Origin: Anastatus disparis
Lineage: Eukaryota > Arthropoda > Insecta > Hymenoptera > Eupelmidae
Assembly (NCBI GenBank): GCA_017163975.1
Contig: JAFFSR010000251.1
Span: 4,154,001 to 4,218,000, forward strand
Direction: 5' to 3'
Length of the DNA: 64,000 nucleotides
The notes beneath the pieces were generated by a model, which was not told where the DNA came from, ran no database searches, and saw only the letters and a program-made list of their open reading frames with translations. Each line of letters opens with the position of its first letter. The stretch's first letter is position 1. Position numbers and translations under genes: made by a program. This document shows positions 1-13,300 of this stretch, piece after piece.

Positions 1-3000
1 TATCTGTAAAATCTATCCGATCGAAAATTTCAAGTCATCTTAAAAACGCTCTTATACTCGGATTCAATTCACCATTGACTTCTTTTTTTTCTATACTACG
101 TAAAAATTTCTATTTATAAAATAGTTACAGCGCTAAATTACAGATCGAGGAAAACGCGTTTTTCATGTAAATAAATATTATTTAATATTAAATTTTCGAA
201 ATTTTTTCCTCTTTTTAAATCGCTTTTAACTTAAATTAGTAATTATACTCAAATTCGTTGGTAATGAAAAATTGAATTATGTTTTTCGCTAACTAAGTTA
301 TTTTTAACGTGTTTATAAATTCTTTGAAATTTTCAAACATAATCGGGAATTTACAAAATTTACAACACGTTTGAAAATTCGTTTGAATATTATAGTAATA
401 TAATAATTATTAAATTACGATTCGACCCGTTCGTATTTAATGAAAAAAAAAAGAAGAAAAAAAAATTCTTTAAACAATTTCGTTTTGTTTAATGTGATAT
501 TAAAATCACATTTTATAAATTTCTTTTCTGCATTGTAATCGTTTGTTTTTATTAAATCTCAACGATCGCTTATACCAAGAGAACAATATACGTCGAGGAA
601 AGAAAAAGAAGAAGAAGAAAAAAAAAGGTGCGTGAGCTGAATTAATTTACCTTGTAGCGTGCCAAGTTGAAGTATTTGTTCTCGTGTGTATAGAGTTATT
701 TGATATTTCTTAGCAGTTTATAAAGATATACGTCGAGAAGGATAAAATATACTTTTTTTTTTCTGCTTTAAAATTTTTATTAATTTCATACTTTGTTCTC
801 AAGTTTTAATAAACACGAAATTTAATATTTTATCATTAATTAATTGTTAACACTTTTAACTTTTAAAATTTTAAATATCTTATTATTTATTTGCCACGGA
901 TGAATAATTAATAATGTTATGTAAAAAGCTATTTAATATTAAAATAAAGCTTTATTTAAAAAAAAAAAAGAATAAGTAATGAAAAATAGTAATAATAATG
1001 TCGCATTAGTCTCTGTTATTTTCAAATTACGATATTTACTGGTAAGAAAACTGAAGCTTATCATTATCCATGTTAAAAAAACCCTTTTTTAAAAAAATTT
1101 AAAAAATTTAAATTAACAGTCAACAACTTTTAAAGAATTGAGTGTCTAATTGAATAAACAGAGCTTTCTAAAAAATATTTAAAATTTAAAAAATATACCA
1201 AATTTACTACATTCTCCTTATGAATCTGGATGATAAACCAAATTATGAATTTTAGTAGTTCCAAACGAGTGAAGAAAAAAAATTATTCCAATAGCGTTAT
1301 TAATACGTCTTATTTTACAAAAACTCATTCAGTAATAACGTATGAAAAAAATTAAACTACCAATTTTTGATTAAATTAACGAAAAATATAAGAAACAGTA
1401 CTTACAGGTACAAAAATAAATATAATTCTCTGTATATAATACGTTCGCCCTCCACTAACCTACCCACACGATGTTTGTATAACCCAAAGCACATGAACCC
1501 AGTAATTTCGTCGAGGGTATACATTATACCAGCAATGTAATATCATACCTCTATAAAAATAAAAGAAACCCAAACGTATCGTCCTTAACATACTACACTT
1601 GTTCGTGATATACACTACAAAGTGCACTGTACATTATCATCGTGTATAATCCTTGGCTGACAGTACAAAAGCACTGCTTATTCATTTACAATTAATGATA
1701 AAAGAGGATTGAGCTACTTATGGCTTTAGGCGAGCGTATTGCACGTACCAAACGTGTACATCTATATGCATTTATATAAGTTCATACGTGTACCGAAGTT
1801 TGGATTGTTGAAAATTTAGATTGAAAATTATAGGTGTTAGATTTTAAAGTAATATCAAAATTAATATGCACGTAATAATAATTTAATGATGGACACGATT
1901 GTACGCACGGATATATTTAGAATTGATTCTTGTAAGTTAACTTTTTGTCATTTTATACGAATTGATACCGGTGTGCTTTTCGGTTAGCTGGTATTTTTAA
2001 AAAGAGTTAATTTGTTGATAAGAATTGTTATAAACAAATTCATTTTTTTTATTAAAATGAAGAATATTAATCAAGCCTTCAGAAAATTTCCAAAAAAAAA
2101 CATTAGATTATAGCTTTTTTCCTTAAAAAAAAAAGATAACAGAACTACAAAGGCGTGACGAAGTATGCAGTTTGATGCGGTTAAGTTTAAAATTTAAAAC
2201 GAGAAAAGATAAATTTAGCTCGATGGTTAGACAAAAATGTAAAAAAAAATGCAAATTCATATTAAATATTGATTTTAACTTAAATGCATTATTAAAATTA
2301 CTGGTTTTATTGAAAATGCGAGCTATGTAGCCACGTGTTGCATTTTTAAAATAAAGTTTTGCTCGCGTTAATTTCATCGAAATAAATTAGACGAAGGTAT
2401 TTTTCATCTTGGAGGAATTCGAATAATTTTGTTTTCTCAATAATATTTACAAAATATTCAGTATTTTTTCTTAAAAAAAAAAAAAAATAAATTAACCACT
2501 GTAGATACCAAATGAAATAAAAGCAATATCAATAATGTTAAAAAAAGAACAACGAAAAAGTAAACTTTTAACGTCGCATTAACTTTCATTGTTAAAAAAA
2601 GCTCAGTAATTTGTTTAACCTTTCATTATACTTTCTCATTCGATTCAATTCACGCTATTATATTGATATTAAAATGAAAAAGGAGTCGTGAAAAAAAAAT
2701 CAGAGAATAAGCTTAATTAACGAGATAATCGATAAAATGTCCATTTCCCGCGATAATCTTTCATCGGTTCATAAATTTTCTCGATCTAAAAATGACCTTT
2801 ATAATAATTCTATCAATTTGAGAGCTCTTTCACGACATATGGATAACAATGAAAGTTATAGGTTATCCTTTTCGTGATTACAGGCGATCTAAAAGGGTAA
2901 TTTTCCTAAAAACTAGTAATTTCCGAAATAATTACACGTCGGCCAATCCAGAAAGATTTGATAATAGGGGCTATTTAACAACGTGGGGTTAAAGATTTAT

Positions 3001-3747
3001 TTTTTTTTCAATCACTCAACTACATTATTATGCCTTCTCAGAATTTTTTATGTATTTTCATGTATAATTATTGTTCTATAAATGCATGTATAAAGATTTT
3101 AATTGGAATACTAATAAAATGACTTTTAAAGGTTTTTAAATGAAGACTCGTCATTCCGTTTCGATCAGAGTTTAAATAATAATAGTTTGAAATTTATATT
3201 TTAACTTCGATCAAAACAATCAAAGGATTATTTTAGCTGGAAAATATAAATGGTATTCAATCAAATCAGTTATTTATAATAGAATATGTGCACTGATTTA
3301 TGTCTTGTTGCTTTGAAAATTTTATTATTTGGGATTTTAATATATATTTTTTAAAAATTAAGTTAAAAAAAAAGTTTTAATAACCATAAATCTTTTCTTT
3401 CCTATAATTAAATACTTTAAATTATTTTGCATAGAAATTAAATAGTTTTTTCGGCATAACAAAATCCAAACAGTTATCAAAAAAAATTTTGTTTTTCCTT
3501 TCAACGTTTCAACATTTGTATTCTTCTAAATTAAAAAAACGAAGAGTCGAAAAAAGAAACAAACAACAAAACAATATACGTATACTGCAATTTCACAGAC
3601 AATCGAAATCTAGAAAACAAAGCCCCCAACAAAGCGCACGCAAAAAATATACGTCACCTACAAACGCGATATCGTACAGTTAACGTGCACGACAATAACA
3701 GCAAAAGGAAAGAAAATAAAATATTTTTATATACATGTATAGAGAAA
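1..3747 (-). other. Intron of the T-type calcium channel gene; no exon seen
   Basis: The stretch downstream (minus sense) of the calcium-channel exon is AT-rich with no open frame resembling a channel. It reads as the start of a long intron that runs off the left edge. A moderately GC-richer patch at about 1,440-1,780 contains no open frame and I cannot assign it. Confidence 0.6.
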
Positions 3748-3755
3748 AAGGATAT
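3748..3755 (-). other. U12-type (AT-AC) 5' splice site
   Basis: On the minus strand the exon ends in AATCC and is followed directly by ATATCCTTTTT. ATATCCTT is the full consensus of minor-spliceosome AT-AC donors. The coding frame needs an exon end here, because the T-type channel family continues Asn-Pro with Trp-Phe-Glu-Arg, whereas the genomic frame runs on into a non-channel sequence. No usable GT donor sits at this position. The matching branch site and AC acceptor lie outside the window. Confidence 0.75.
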
Positions 3756-4066
3756 GGATTAGTGATGAGTGCAAGACACCAGTTGCGCGGTGTTGTATTC
3801 TGATCGAGATAACGCAGAGCAATTGGTACAAAGCCTGGGTATGGTAAATCAGGACCGTCGTCGTCATCATCATCCTCATCCTCATCATCGTCTTCATCAT
3901 CTTCTTCATCGCCGTCTTCTTCTTCATCAGCTTCCTCATCGTCCTCGAGCTCACTCAATTCATTAACATCACTGTCCGAGCCAATTTGTTCATTGCCAGT
4001 ACCGTGTACGCTTGTTCTCGTTGCCGACCTGTAGCGATAACCGTGCGGATAATAGTGTAACGACAT
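3756..4066 (-). CDS. Ca-alpha1T: T-type (Cav3-like) voltage-gated calcium channel alpha-1, first coding exon (partial)
   Basis: This exon encodes the cytoplasmic N-terminus of a low-voltage-activated calcium channel alpha-1 subunit, a plasma-membrane pore protein. The ATG at 4,066 is the first in-frame ATG; the codons upstream contain only TTG. 103 full codons are visible. The key match is near the exon end, LPYPGFVPIALRYL followed by Q-x-T-x-PRNWCLALITNP, which is the conserved block before transmembrane segment IS1 in Cav3 channels (family form: LPYP, then PR-x-WCL, then NPWFER). Before it, residues 41-75 or so are a nearly pure Asp/Glu run coded by GAN repeats. The exon ends in phase 2 at a U12-type donor. 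All later exons lie to the left of the window. Family assignment rests on this N-terminal block only. Confidence 0.8.
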
Positions 4067-5800
4067 TGTCAACTTTTTCAATTATTTTCTATTAATCTAA
4101 GTGCCTATATAATTCTATAGATTTTTCTTCTTTTTTTTTGGTTTTCTTCAACGAAAATTTTTTACATCCTCCTCTTCTCTTTTAATTAAATCATTCTTTC
4201 TTCAATCGTTTCTTTTTTTTTCTCTCCCTCTCTTTGCACAGATGTCTTGAAGATGTTTAAATAATTAATGATTGATGACCGTTGAATAGATTAGTTTTTT
4301 TTCTTCTTTAAAGTCGAAGAAATTTAATTAGAACGGAGGAAGAAAAATACAAAGAAGCAGATGATAGACGTTGGGAGGAAGGATAGAAACGTATAGAAAA
4401 AGTGTAATATTTTATATATATATTTATATATATGTGTGTGTGTATAGATATATCTCTCAGCCCGTTGAAGATGACCCGCTAGTTGCGGCGGCGGCTGTTG
4501 CTAGTTCCGTAAGCGCCGACGCCTCGGCTGCCGTTGAAACTTTCCTTGATTTTTTAGACAACAACATATCATTACTTATCCTCGAATGTTAGATTAGCTA
4601 AACACTTTAAACACTTTATTTTAAATTTTCTTTTTACTATTAGTTTTATCTCAAGCTACCCGTGCCTCAGTTCCAGTTTTCTATTCATTTTACTTTCTCA
4701 TTTCACCTTCATTATTATTTGCAACTGACTGTACGATACAGGCTGAAAATCACACTTTTTGATACACGTGTAATCGGCGCGGGTGCTTCAAGGTATCATC
4801 AATAAAAGTGACTTTATGCCGTCTTTCCTTTTTTATACTCTCTTTTTTGCCTCTAAATTATACTTTAACATTTGTTTTTCAACTGTCCGTTTCTGGTTTC
4901 TTTTCTTTTCTTTCCTTTTCTTTTTTTTTTAAAGATAATAATGCGTATCGTGATTTAGGCAAATAAAGGTAAAAGAAAAAAAGTGATGATACATTAACGG
5001 AATTAAAGGAGCGCCAAAAAAAACGCGCTCGTCCGTATAAACACGAACGACGACGACGAGGACGACGGAGCCCGGCGTAGCGTCGACCGGTGACTGATTA
5101 TGTACGGAGCCAGAGCTTACGAAGAAAGCCAAGCTAGAAAAGCACACACACACACGGATGTATATGTATGTATGTATGTATGTGTGCAGAAAGTTGAGGA
5201 AAATGGAGAAAAGAGAGAAAACATATATATAACGTGTATAGATATATTAAGAGGGGCGAAACGTCGAACTTCAACTCAACAAAAGGCAACAGTATATACA
5301 TAGTTAAAGGGTAGAAAGGAGAGGGGAAATACGAGGGTGTATAGGTGTGTGTGTGTGTGCGTGTCGAAGAGAAAGAGAGAATTTTCGGCGAGCTTTAGAG
5401 AGAAAGAAGGAGAGAAAAGGAGGCGCACCCGTGGAAAGGACGTGAACGCATGCGCGTTATCGCTTACTCCTACGCGTATATTCTGGATTTGCTCGTCTCT
5501 TAAGCTTTCTCTCTCTTTCTCTATGGATATATATATACGTACGTACGTAAGCTTTCAAGCTTTGGCTTGGAGTTTTTGCTATCTTTAGGTAAAATAAGAG
5601 AGAGAGAGAAAGAAAATAAAAGGAAGATCTGCACACGTCGACGCGCTTTCACGAGACTTGCAACAGGAGCTTTTGCTATGAACCAAAGAGAAAAGTAAAA
5701 GAGAGAAAAAAAAAATTAGTAAAAAGGGAGGATATTTTTTTCTTTTTCTTTAAAGAAAAAAGGAAAAAAAAAAACTCGAACGAAACTAGGTAACGCGAGG
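4067..5800 (-). promoter_or_regulatory. Microsatellite-rich 5' flank of the calcium channel exon
   Basis: The region upstream of the channel ATG holds short simple repeats: TA/TG at about 4,413-4,448, CA then ATGT at 5,142-5,186, GT at 5,344-5,362, CT at 5,505-5,522, ACGT at 5,534-5,550 and AG at 5,596-5,612. Between them are GC-rich patches at about 4,458-4,540, 5,015-5,110 and 5,400-5,475, unusual in this AT-rich window. I infer 5' leader exons and promoter, but cannot place a transcription start or a leader splice site. Confidence 0.4.
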
Positions 5801-8800
5801 GATTGTTTGGTTCAATGAATACTTACAAAAGTTTGAGAATTTCGATGGTAACTTATGATGCGTAACTTGATCGACACCTGTTTGCCCAAAGTCCAAGTAT
5901 TATTACAAACTTAACTTTTGAACTCGTTTACTTATACATATATATTGACGTTTCGCGTTAGCCTACGTAAGCGGACCATGTTTAAACTAGAGAATATTTT
6001 GGTAAATAAGTATTTTTCCTTTCACTCGATCAGCTGGATGTTATAATAGAGATATTTTAAATAAATTGATTAAAATTTTTTGTTAAAATTATGCATATAA
6101 TTTTTTATTTAAATCGCTACAACTATTTTATAATTTAAAATCAATATTGTGTACGAGGCTTTTCAGTATTAAAATAATTATTAATAATTTTTCGAAACCA
6201 TTTGTTAAAATAAAAATTCTTAATAATAATATTTTTCAAAGATTGGCTATTTATCTATGTTTGACTAATTTAGATTCTATCTGCGAGAAAGCTTCTAATC
6301 AGGGACCCGCAAGAAAGGGCAAAATATTTTTTTATTTCTTATCTATTACACTAAAGTTCAATGACCGTAACAGTTTTAATCAGTTTTTTAAATATCTTTT
6401 TTTATTTCAATGATGATATGCAGTTTTTTTTTATCTCACATGAATTCAGTTTTGGTTCATGTAAAACAATATTTCTATTACCAAATTATAAGCGTAAATG
6501 CTATTTTTTTCCATAAAAGCAATTTTTAATTTCATGTAATTTTTTTTTTTCTTTCACTTGGTCGATGACCTCATATTCTTTGAAAAGTTTGCAACTCATA
6601 TTTTTCTTCATGTTTTCTTTTTCCACTGAATTTCCTGCATTTTTATTAAAGTTAACAAAGCCACGTCAACAAATATTTAAAAATAAGTTAAAGTCCCAAC
6701 GACAAATATAAGAAATTTTTTATGAACCAACAATTGCTATTTTCTGATTATATATGAAAACAAGAAGAGAATTAGCAAAAGTTTCCAATATATAATACGC
6801 GAATGATATATTTAATACATAAAACCGGACCTTAATGTAAATTTTTTTCTCACCTAAAATTCAAGCCATTTAGCATACCTAAACGTTAACAAATTAGATA
6901 TCTAAAAAAAGTTACTTAAATTTTGGTCACTTAATGATTCATGAGATCGAGCATTTTCTTGTATTCTAAAAATAAAGTCATTCATAAACGGAAGTCGTTA
7001 TTCAAACAAATAATCTTAAAGCTTTCAAGTTAAATATTCAAAATGTTAATATTACGAAATCGATAAAGTATATATATATATTTGTACTTTTTAAAATTCT
7101 ATTAAAAATAATCGTGGTTATAATTCCATCATTCTGCTGTAATACGTGCAATTATATTTTTATCGCTTAATCATTTTATCAAATATTTAACTTAACAGTT
7201 TATTTTTAAATATATATTAAATTTAAAAAAAAGCCAATTTTCTATGATAAAAGATATTATACATTTAAATGTCTAAAAATAAAGTATAATTAGATTAAAT
7301 TTGCGGCTTTTGAATAGGAAAATAAGAATTTCTCAGTTTGAATAATTAAAATGTATTGTATTTAAAATGTTTTCATATGCGTTCTTAAAGAGAAAATTTT
7401 TTTAATTCTTTACATTAAAGCGGCCTTGTTTTTACTGTTTGCACATTGTTTTAGCTTGAATAATCAAACATTAACATTTGCACATTGCGTTATTCAATTT
7501 TGAAAGTTTATTTTAAATTAAGCATAATTGCTTTAAAAATTTTAATATTTACCTTCATTCTTTACTTAAATTTCCATACAAAGGATTGTTTTGAATAAAG
7601 GATTTTATGAGCCGCAAAGTAGATAAATCAGAATTTAGTCAGACGTTGAAGTATATTATTCAATATTAAGGAAATATCAATAAATTATCGTTGTGAAATA
7701 AAATTTCAGCCGAAATTTTGTTTTGATTTTTAATTTGATTTATTTCATACATTTTAAAATTAGAAGAAGCGTCATGTCATTATTAAAAAAATTTTTTTTT
7801 TGTTTAATAATTTTTATATTTTTGTATTAATAAATAAAGATCAATAATATCATACCTTCTCTATTAATGTTATAAACAATAGTTAAGCATATAATGTGTG
7901 CCTGAATTAATCATACCATTCGAACAAATAAATTTATTTAATATTAATAATAAAAAATTTTTTTTTGACGCTTAAACCGAACCCAAATATTCTAGTATTC
8001 ATCACAAATTATACTGACATTTTTAAAAATTTTGAACATGATAAAAAAAAGAAAAGAAAAATAAGTCAAGAATTTATCGATGAAATTAAAAGAACAAGCA
8101 AGCTCAGTTGCAGCGTACATTGCGTTTAAAGAGAAGAGAGCAAGAGGCGCAATGCTATTTCTGAAAGTGTTTTAAAGAAAGGAATTTTTACGATTAAACG
8201 GAAAAAGAATCTCCTAGCCTCTAATACTCACCGAGAATATAAGGTTTAGCTTGTACGTGATATCTTAGCGTCGACCTCGCACCTTCATGTCTTTTGCACT
8301 TTTATTTTTTTTCTCTTTTCTTTTTTTTTTTGTTTCTTAATTTTCAACCTCTCTCGACTTTTCTTCAGTTACCATTTTTTTTTTTTTCTTTTTCTCGCAG
8401 AGTCAAGTAAACGGAGGCGTCAGCTAATGTACATGTTTATTTTTTTTCATTTTCTTTTTTCTTTCTTTTTTTAAATTTGTAAAATATGTGCAAAATTTTT
8501 TCTTACATATGTAATACGTGTTTATATATAGTGATCAATTCTATATTTTTTTTCAAGTTTTCCAAGAACGTTTAGAATAAGCTCATCTGACTGAACGAAT
8601 TTTCGCGTAAAATATTCTTATGTAAACTTTATTTGTAAAAATTTGTTAAAATCTTGCAAATGTTACATGTATTATTACTCTTATGGGTATATTTAACTCA
8701 AACTATGCTCCATGAAAAAAAATATATTCTTAGAAAAAAAACAATGCGAATCATATACTTTTATTTCAATTTCTTTGAGTACTAATTGGTTTTGGTATTA

Positions 8801-10085
8801 AATTAATTTTAGTAAATTGGTTTACGTACTAAAAAAAAATTTATAAAATACTGCGCTTTTAAAGTTCAAAAGAATTCGTGGATAACTATTTCAAGATATC
8901 ACTATTTATTTGGAAGAAGTGAAGCAAAACTTAAAAACATATGAGCAGTGAGCATTTGTATGTTTTAAATTTTGATAAATTTTGACAAATGTGAAACTTT
9001 TAAAATTCTTATTTTTCTAAATTTATAATCTGATGAAAAAATAGATAAGCAAGACATTTAAAAAAAATGAAACAGAAAAGGAGAGTATATATATCTTAAG
9101 AATTTTTCTAATGGATTCGAACAAAGAAAAACTTTTAAAGCCTCGGTACAAGTATAGCTTTATTTCCAAGAAAGTAATATTATGCAAGCTAAAATATTAA
9201 AGTTTTGATTTTCAATACTTTCTAATCTCTAAAATACAACATTGACAATACCATTTCTGTTGCAAAAAGAAATGTTTATACTTTATCTTAATCTTATTTC
9301 TAATTACTAATGATAATGCATTGTATTTTAGAAGAAAAAAATTTTTTTACTACTAAACTAACAAAAGAAAAACTAAAGGTCTCTAGGTCACGAATTTTAA
9401 TGGAACTCTGAAAATAGTTAAACAGCGCCACAATGACTGAGAAAAATATTTATAAGCTCGTCTCGCAGAGCTTTATTCGCGTGATAATCTCAATTTATAA
9501 AAGATTTACTTTAAATTACATACTAAACTTCGCAGAGCGTCATATCTTGAGAATCGCGAGACTTACAAAGTTTACCGGATAAAGATAATTGAAAATTCAG
9601 AATTCATTTGCGAGATATAAAAAGTCAAAAAGTTTATTCGCTCGAAAGCTACGTGGAAATGAAAACGTAAAAGAGTTTAGCAGGTGAATTATATATTAAA
9701 AATAATTGCACGTTTTAAATGTTAAATTCGGTTATATTTTCAATAGAACATAACCATTGAATGAAAAAAACTCTTGAGCTTTAAAAATTCGGAATTTTTA
9801 TTATCTTAGTTATTGAGCTCGAGTCTTATGGTGGCCGAGATATGGCGTTCAAAATTTTAGTATGAAATTCATCGTAAATCTCTAAAATTGGGATTACCCT
9901 GTGAATAAAAGCCGATAGGCTGTGTTCGCAGGCGTATATCTTCATCATTATATATCATAAAATTATCCTCGAAATTTCATTTGAATCCGTGACCTAAGGA
10001 CGATCGATTCTTCTTGCAAGTCTATAGGTATTCTTAAATATTTAAAAAAGGAAATAAGAATTGGTTGATGAATAATTGTCCATGC
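5801..10085. other. Non-coding AT-rich stretch, nothing recognised
   Basis: No reading frame here looks like protein. Homopolymer A/T runs are frequent. It could be intergenic or the first introns of the calcium-channel gene; the sequence does not decide. Confidence 0.5.
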
Positions 10086-10343
10086 ACACGGAGAAAAGTT
10101 CTATCGTAAAAATTATAAATTCTACAGGAAAAGTTGCTATTTCAGATAGTGACCGAGAGATATACTTTATTTTTTTATAAAAATTACTATTTATGTATTT
10201 AAAATAAATAAACAAATATATATAATGTTTACTAAATATGTAGCAATTTTTACTATATAAAAAGTAATTTTTATTCAAAATATAGAGTGTTTCATGGTTA
10301 TTATGAGAAATAGTAACTTTCACGATAAAATTTTTCTCTGTGT
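10086..10343. mobile_element. MITE with ACACRGAGAAAA terminal inverted repeats
   Basis: The left end ACACGGAGAAAAGTTCTAT and the reverse complement of the right end, ACACAGAGAAAAATTTTAT, match over about 24 bases with few differences and end in TCGT on both sides. The interior is AT-rich without coding capacity. A target-site duplication is not clear. Confidence 0.7.
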
Positions 10344-13300
10344 AGATAATTGAATACTCAATAGAAAACTATAAAAATTTTTATTGTAGATTTCGATAAA
10401 TAAATCCAAGCAATGTAAAATTTTCTTTCATATTTTTCTACTTTCGCTAAATATTTAACAACATTTTTTTACACATTGTTCAATTTTTTCAGGCCATTTC
10501 GAAAGACATACGTTCATTTGAAGTTAAAGCTCTCAATGAGCGTTCGGGATGAAAAAAAAAAGTAAAATACGAACACATGACCTCCAAAGATTGGACACAT
10601 GTTTGTTGCTATAAGCACAAGAAATGAGGTTTCAGTAGTCTGCGTTTAAATCTTTTTCCGGTATTAAGATTTTTAATGATTCATTCGAATTCTTCGAAAG
10701 AAAAAAAAATTTCGTGCGTGGTGTTCTCATTGTCTTGAAGAAAAAAAAGAAATTTACACTGTTTGCTTAATTTTTCTTCAATTAAACAATTTTTCTCGGA
10801 GAAGAAATTTTTACTTGATTTTTCTTCTCTTTGATGTTATTTAAATTTTTAATTTTACAAATGATTGCGGTTATTAGAAACAGATAACTTATTTATAATC
10901 GTTCGTTTGATGATTGAAAAATAGATTTGCTATTTTTAAAGCGTATGAATTTTGGCTATCTTGAGGTTAAAATAATAATGAAGAATCATAAAATTCAGTA
11001 TCAACGATATGAAAAATCATTTTTCATTGTTATTCCAACAAATAATTATTGTTATTAAAATATTGTATCTTATTATTATAAAAAATGTATTGTGCAAAAT
11101 AATGTAAAACTAATAAACTTTCATTTTTAGAAAAAATCAATTTTCAACCACGTCACTTAACATTTTTATCGCGATTCGCCGATTAAAGATAAAAAAAAAC
11201 TGACTAAAATCATACCATCGCTTCGATTTGAAAGGCAGCGATGTATTCGAAGAAAGGAAGACTATAATTATATCTGTAAAAAAATAGGTAAAGAGAATAA
11301 AAGAAAAAAAAGTAAGTACGCGTAATTTCTTTTCTTTTTCCATGTAGCACGGCTTAATATACTTTGATCTCCTTTCAAAATGATCGTTGAAAAGTAGGAA
11401 AGAGAATAAAAAAAAAAAAAAAATAAGAATACAAAGAAAAAAAAAAAAAGCAACTGAACATGTGCTCTCAAATTCCAATAAAAGTATAATAAGCCCAGAA
11501 AAGTTCGTAAAACCGCAGTGTGCAATGTGTGTATGTAAAAACGTTGTTGCTTGTCCGTAACTATTTTTGTCGAGCGTTCGCGAAGCATAATTACACGAGA
11601 AGCGCCTAGCGTGCTTGCACGTATGTTTATATGTTATAAAAGTGAATTTGGAGCGTTAAGTATACATGTATGCAATACATGTATGTCGAATTTTTTTTTT
11701 CTTTTTAAAATTTCTTTCTTTTTTTTTTTTTAATGAACATTCAAAAGAAAAGGTATTTAAAACATTAATGCAATAGTAACGAGACATTTTTTTATGTTAT
11801 AAAGGGAAGAAAGTATTTTATAAACAAAAATTAACTTGATGAAACTTTTATGAATTATTGCAACGCGCAAGTAAACTATGCGTTTAATAAAGAGAATATG
11901 TATGATTGTTTTATTGATGTAACCTACTAGAAACTACGGTTAATTAATTAAAAATACTTCCCTGATCAAAAATTGTCTATATTTTGGGTACAATTTCTGG
12001 TCAACATCAGTTAAAATTATACCTATCTCAAAATTTTGTCCAAAGAATTTCGAGAATTTTTTGATGTGTCATTCCAACTTACGTTGGCCAGGAATTCTGC
12101 CCAGAATATGATCAATTTTCTACCAGAATTATAAAGCAAATGAACGTCTTTCAATTGATATTCTTGCTGAAATGTTGTCGATTTAAAGCAAGAGCTCGTG
12201 AATGAGCTCAAAATTTTACCAAAGTGTTGATAAGGGTTTACTTGAAATTCATTATTAAATGTTGTATTTTTTAGCTTAAAGAATAAACAAGCCAACTTTA
12301 TTCACCAATAACGTGAAAATTTTTAAGATTAAATCCTTGAGCTTTGAAAGCATTAAAAATAAATCTTTACGCTGCTTTCATGTAGACTTTCAAAGTTATG
12401 CCGAATTCATTAAACTTATCTGCGTGTTTCCAGTGACTTTGAAACAAAATAATTTGCGTAAATAATACTAAAAATATACTGGAAATATCGTTTCTTTTTT
12501 TCTCTTAATATATTTTATTTGACGACTTGGCTCATAGCTGTGAAATTTGTATTAGCAGAGTTAAGAAGGTGATCAAGTTCTAAAAGCAATTAGAGAGTTC
12601 AAACTACGTTTCTAAGTAAGATAAAGCCATTAAAACTTCATTTTAATGAAGACTTTATTTTCTACATAAAAACTTTATTAAACAGAGTTACACGATGTTT
12701 TTATCCTTTGAATATACATATTGTTATGAACAATGTGAAAAATAGTCTTTTAATAAATTTTTCATATGTTATTAACAAAATTTTAATCCGCACGATGTAA
12801 TAACAATTAGCATGAAAAACAAACAATTTAAACTTTTTAAATTCTACATTCTTATTCAGTAGGATATTCTGCAGGTTTTTAATCACTGATTTTCTTAAGT
12901 TTTGAAAAAAGTTTTTAACGTTAAATCCGAAATTTCGCATCCTTTATTTATGCCGTTGAACTTTCTAAAGCTCGTTGTGATAAATTAAGGAAATGGAATT
13001 TTATTGCTTGTTACTCAAACATATTTTTTAAAATTTCAGAAAAATTTGTGATTTATAAAGTACGAACTGTTTAACAACAAACGTAATCTCCAAGATGTCT
13101 TTTTATTTTTACGTTTATTGAAGACGTCATATTCGCCTTGTCATTTTTAGTCACATTTTAAAATTTAAATATAATGTTATCTTTATATTATTTTCTTCCT
13201 TAAATGCAAGGGGAGAACGTTCTGTAGATGTATCTTAAAATATTTGGGAAACTTTAATGTTTTCTTAAATATTCTCTTAATCATCCTCCAAACATACTTC

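Noticed and set aside
3769..3966. His-rich plus-strand frame
   Set aside because: Antisense shadow of the acidic run in the calcium-channel exon.
4371..4592. Ala-rich plus-strand frame in a GC-rich patch
   Set aside because: Begins in a TA/TG microsatellite, no splice context and no recognisable protein; more likely leader or promoter DNA.
11137..11588. Two overlapping Phe-rich minus-strand frames
   Set aside because: Poly-A/T tracts read as Phe/Leu; no conserved content.
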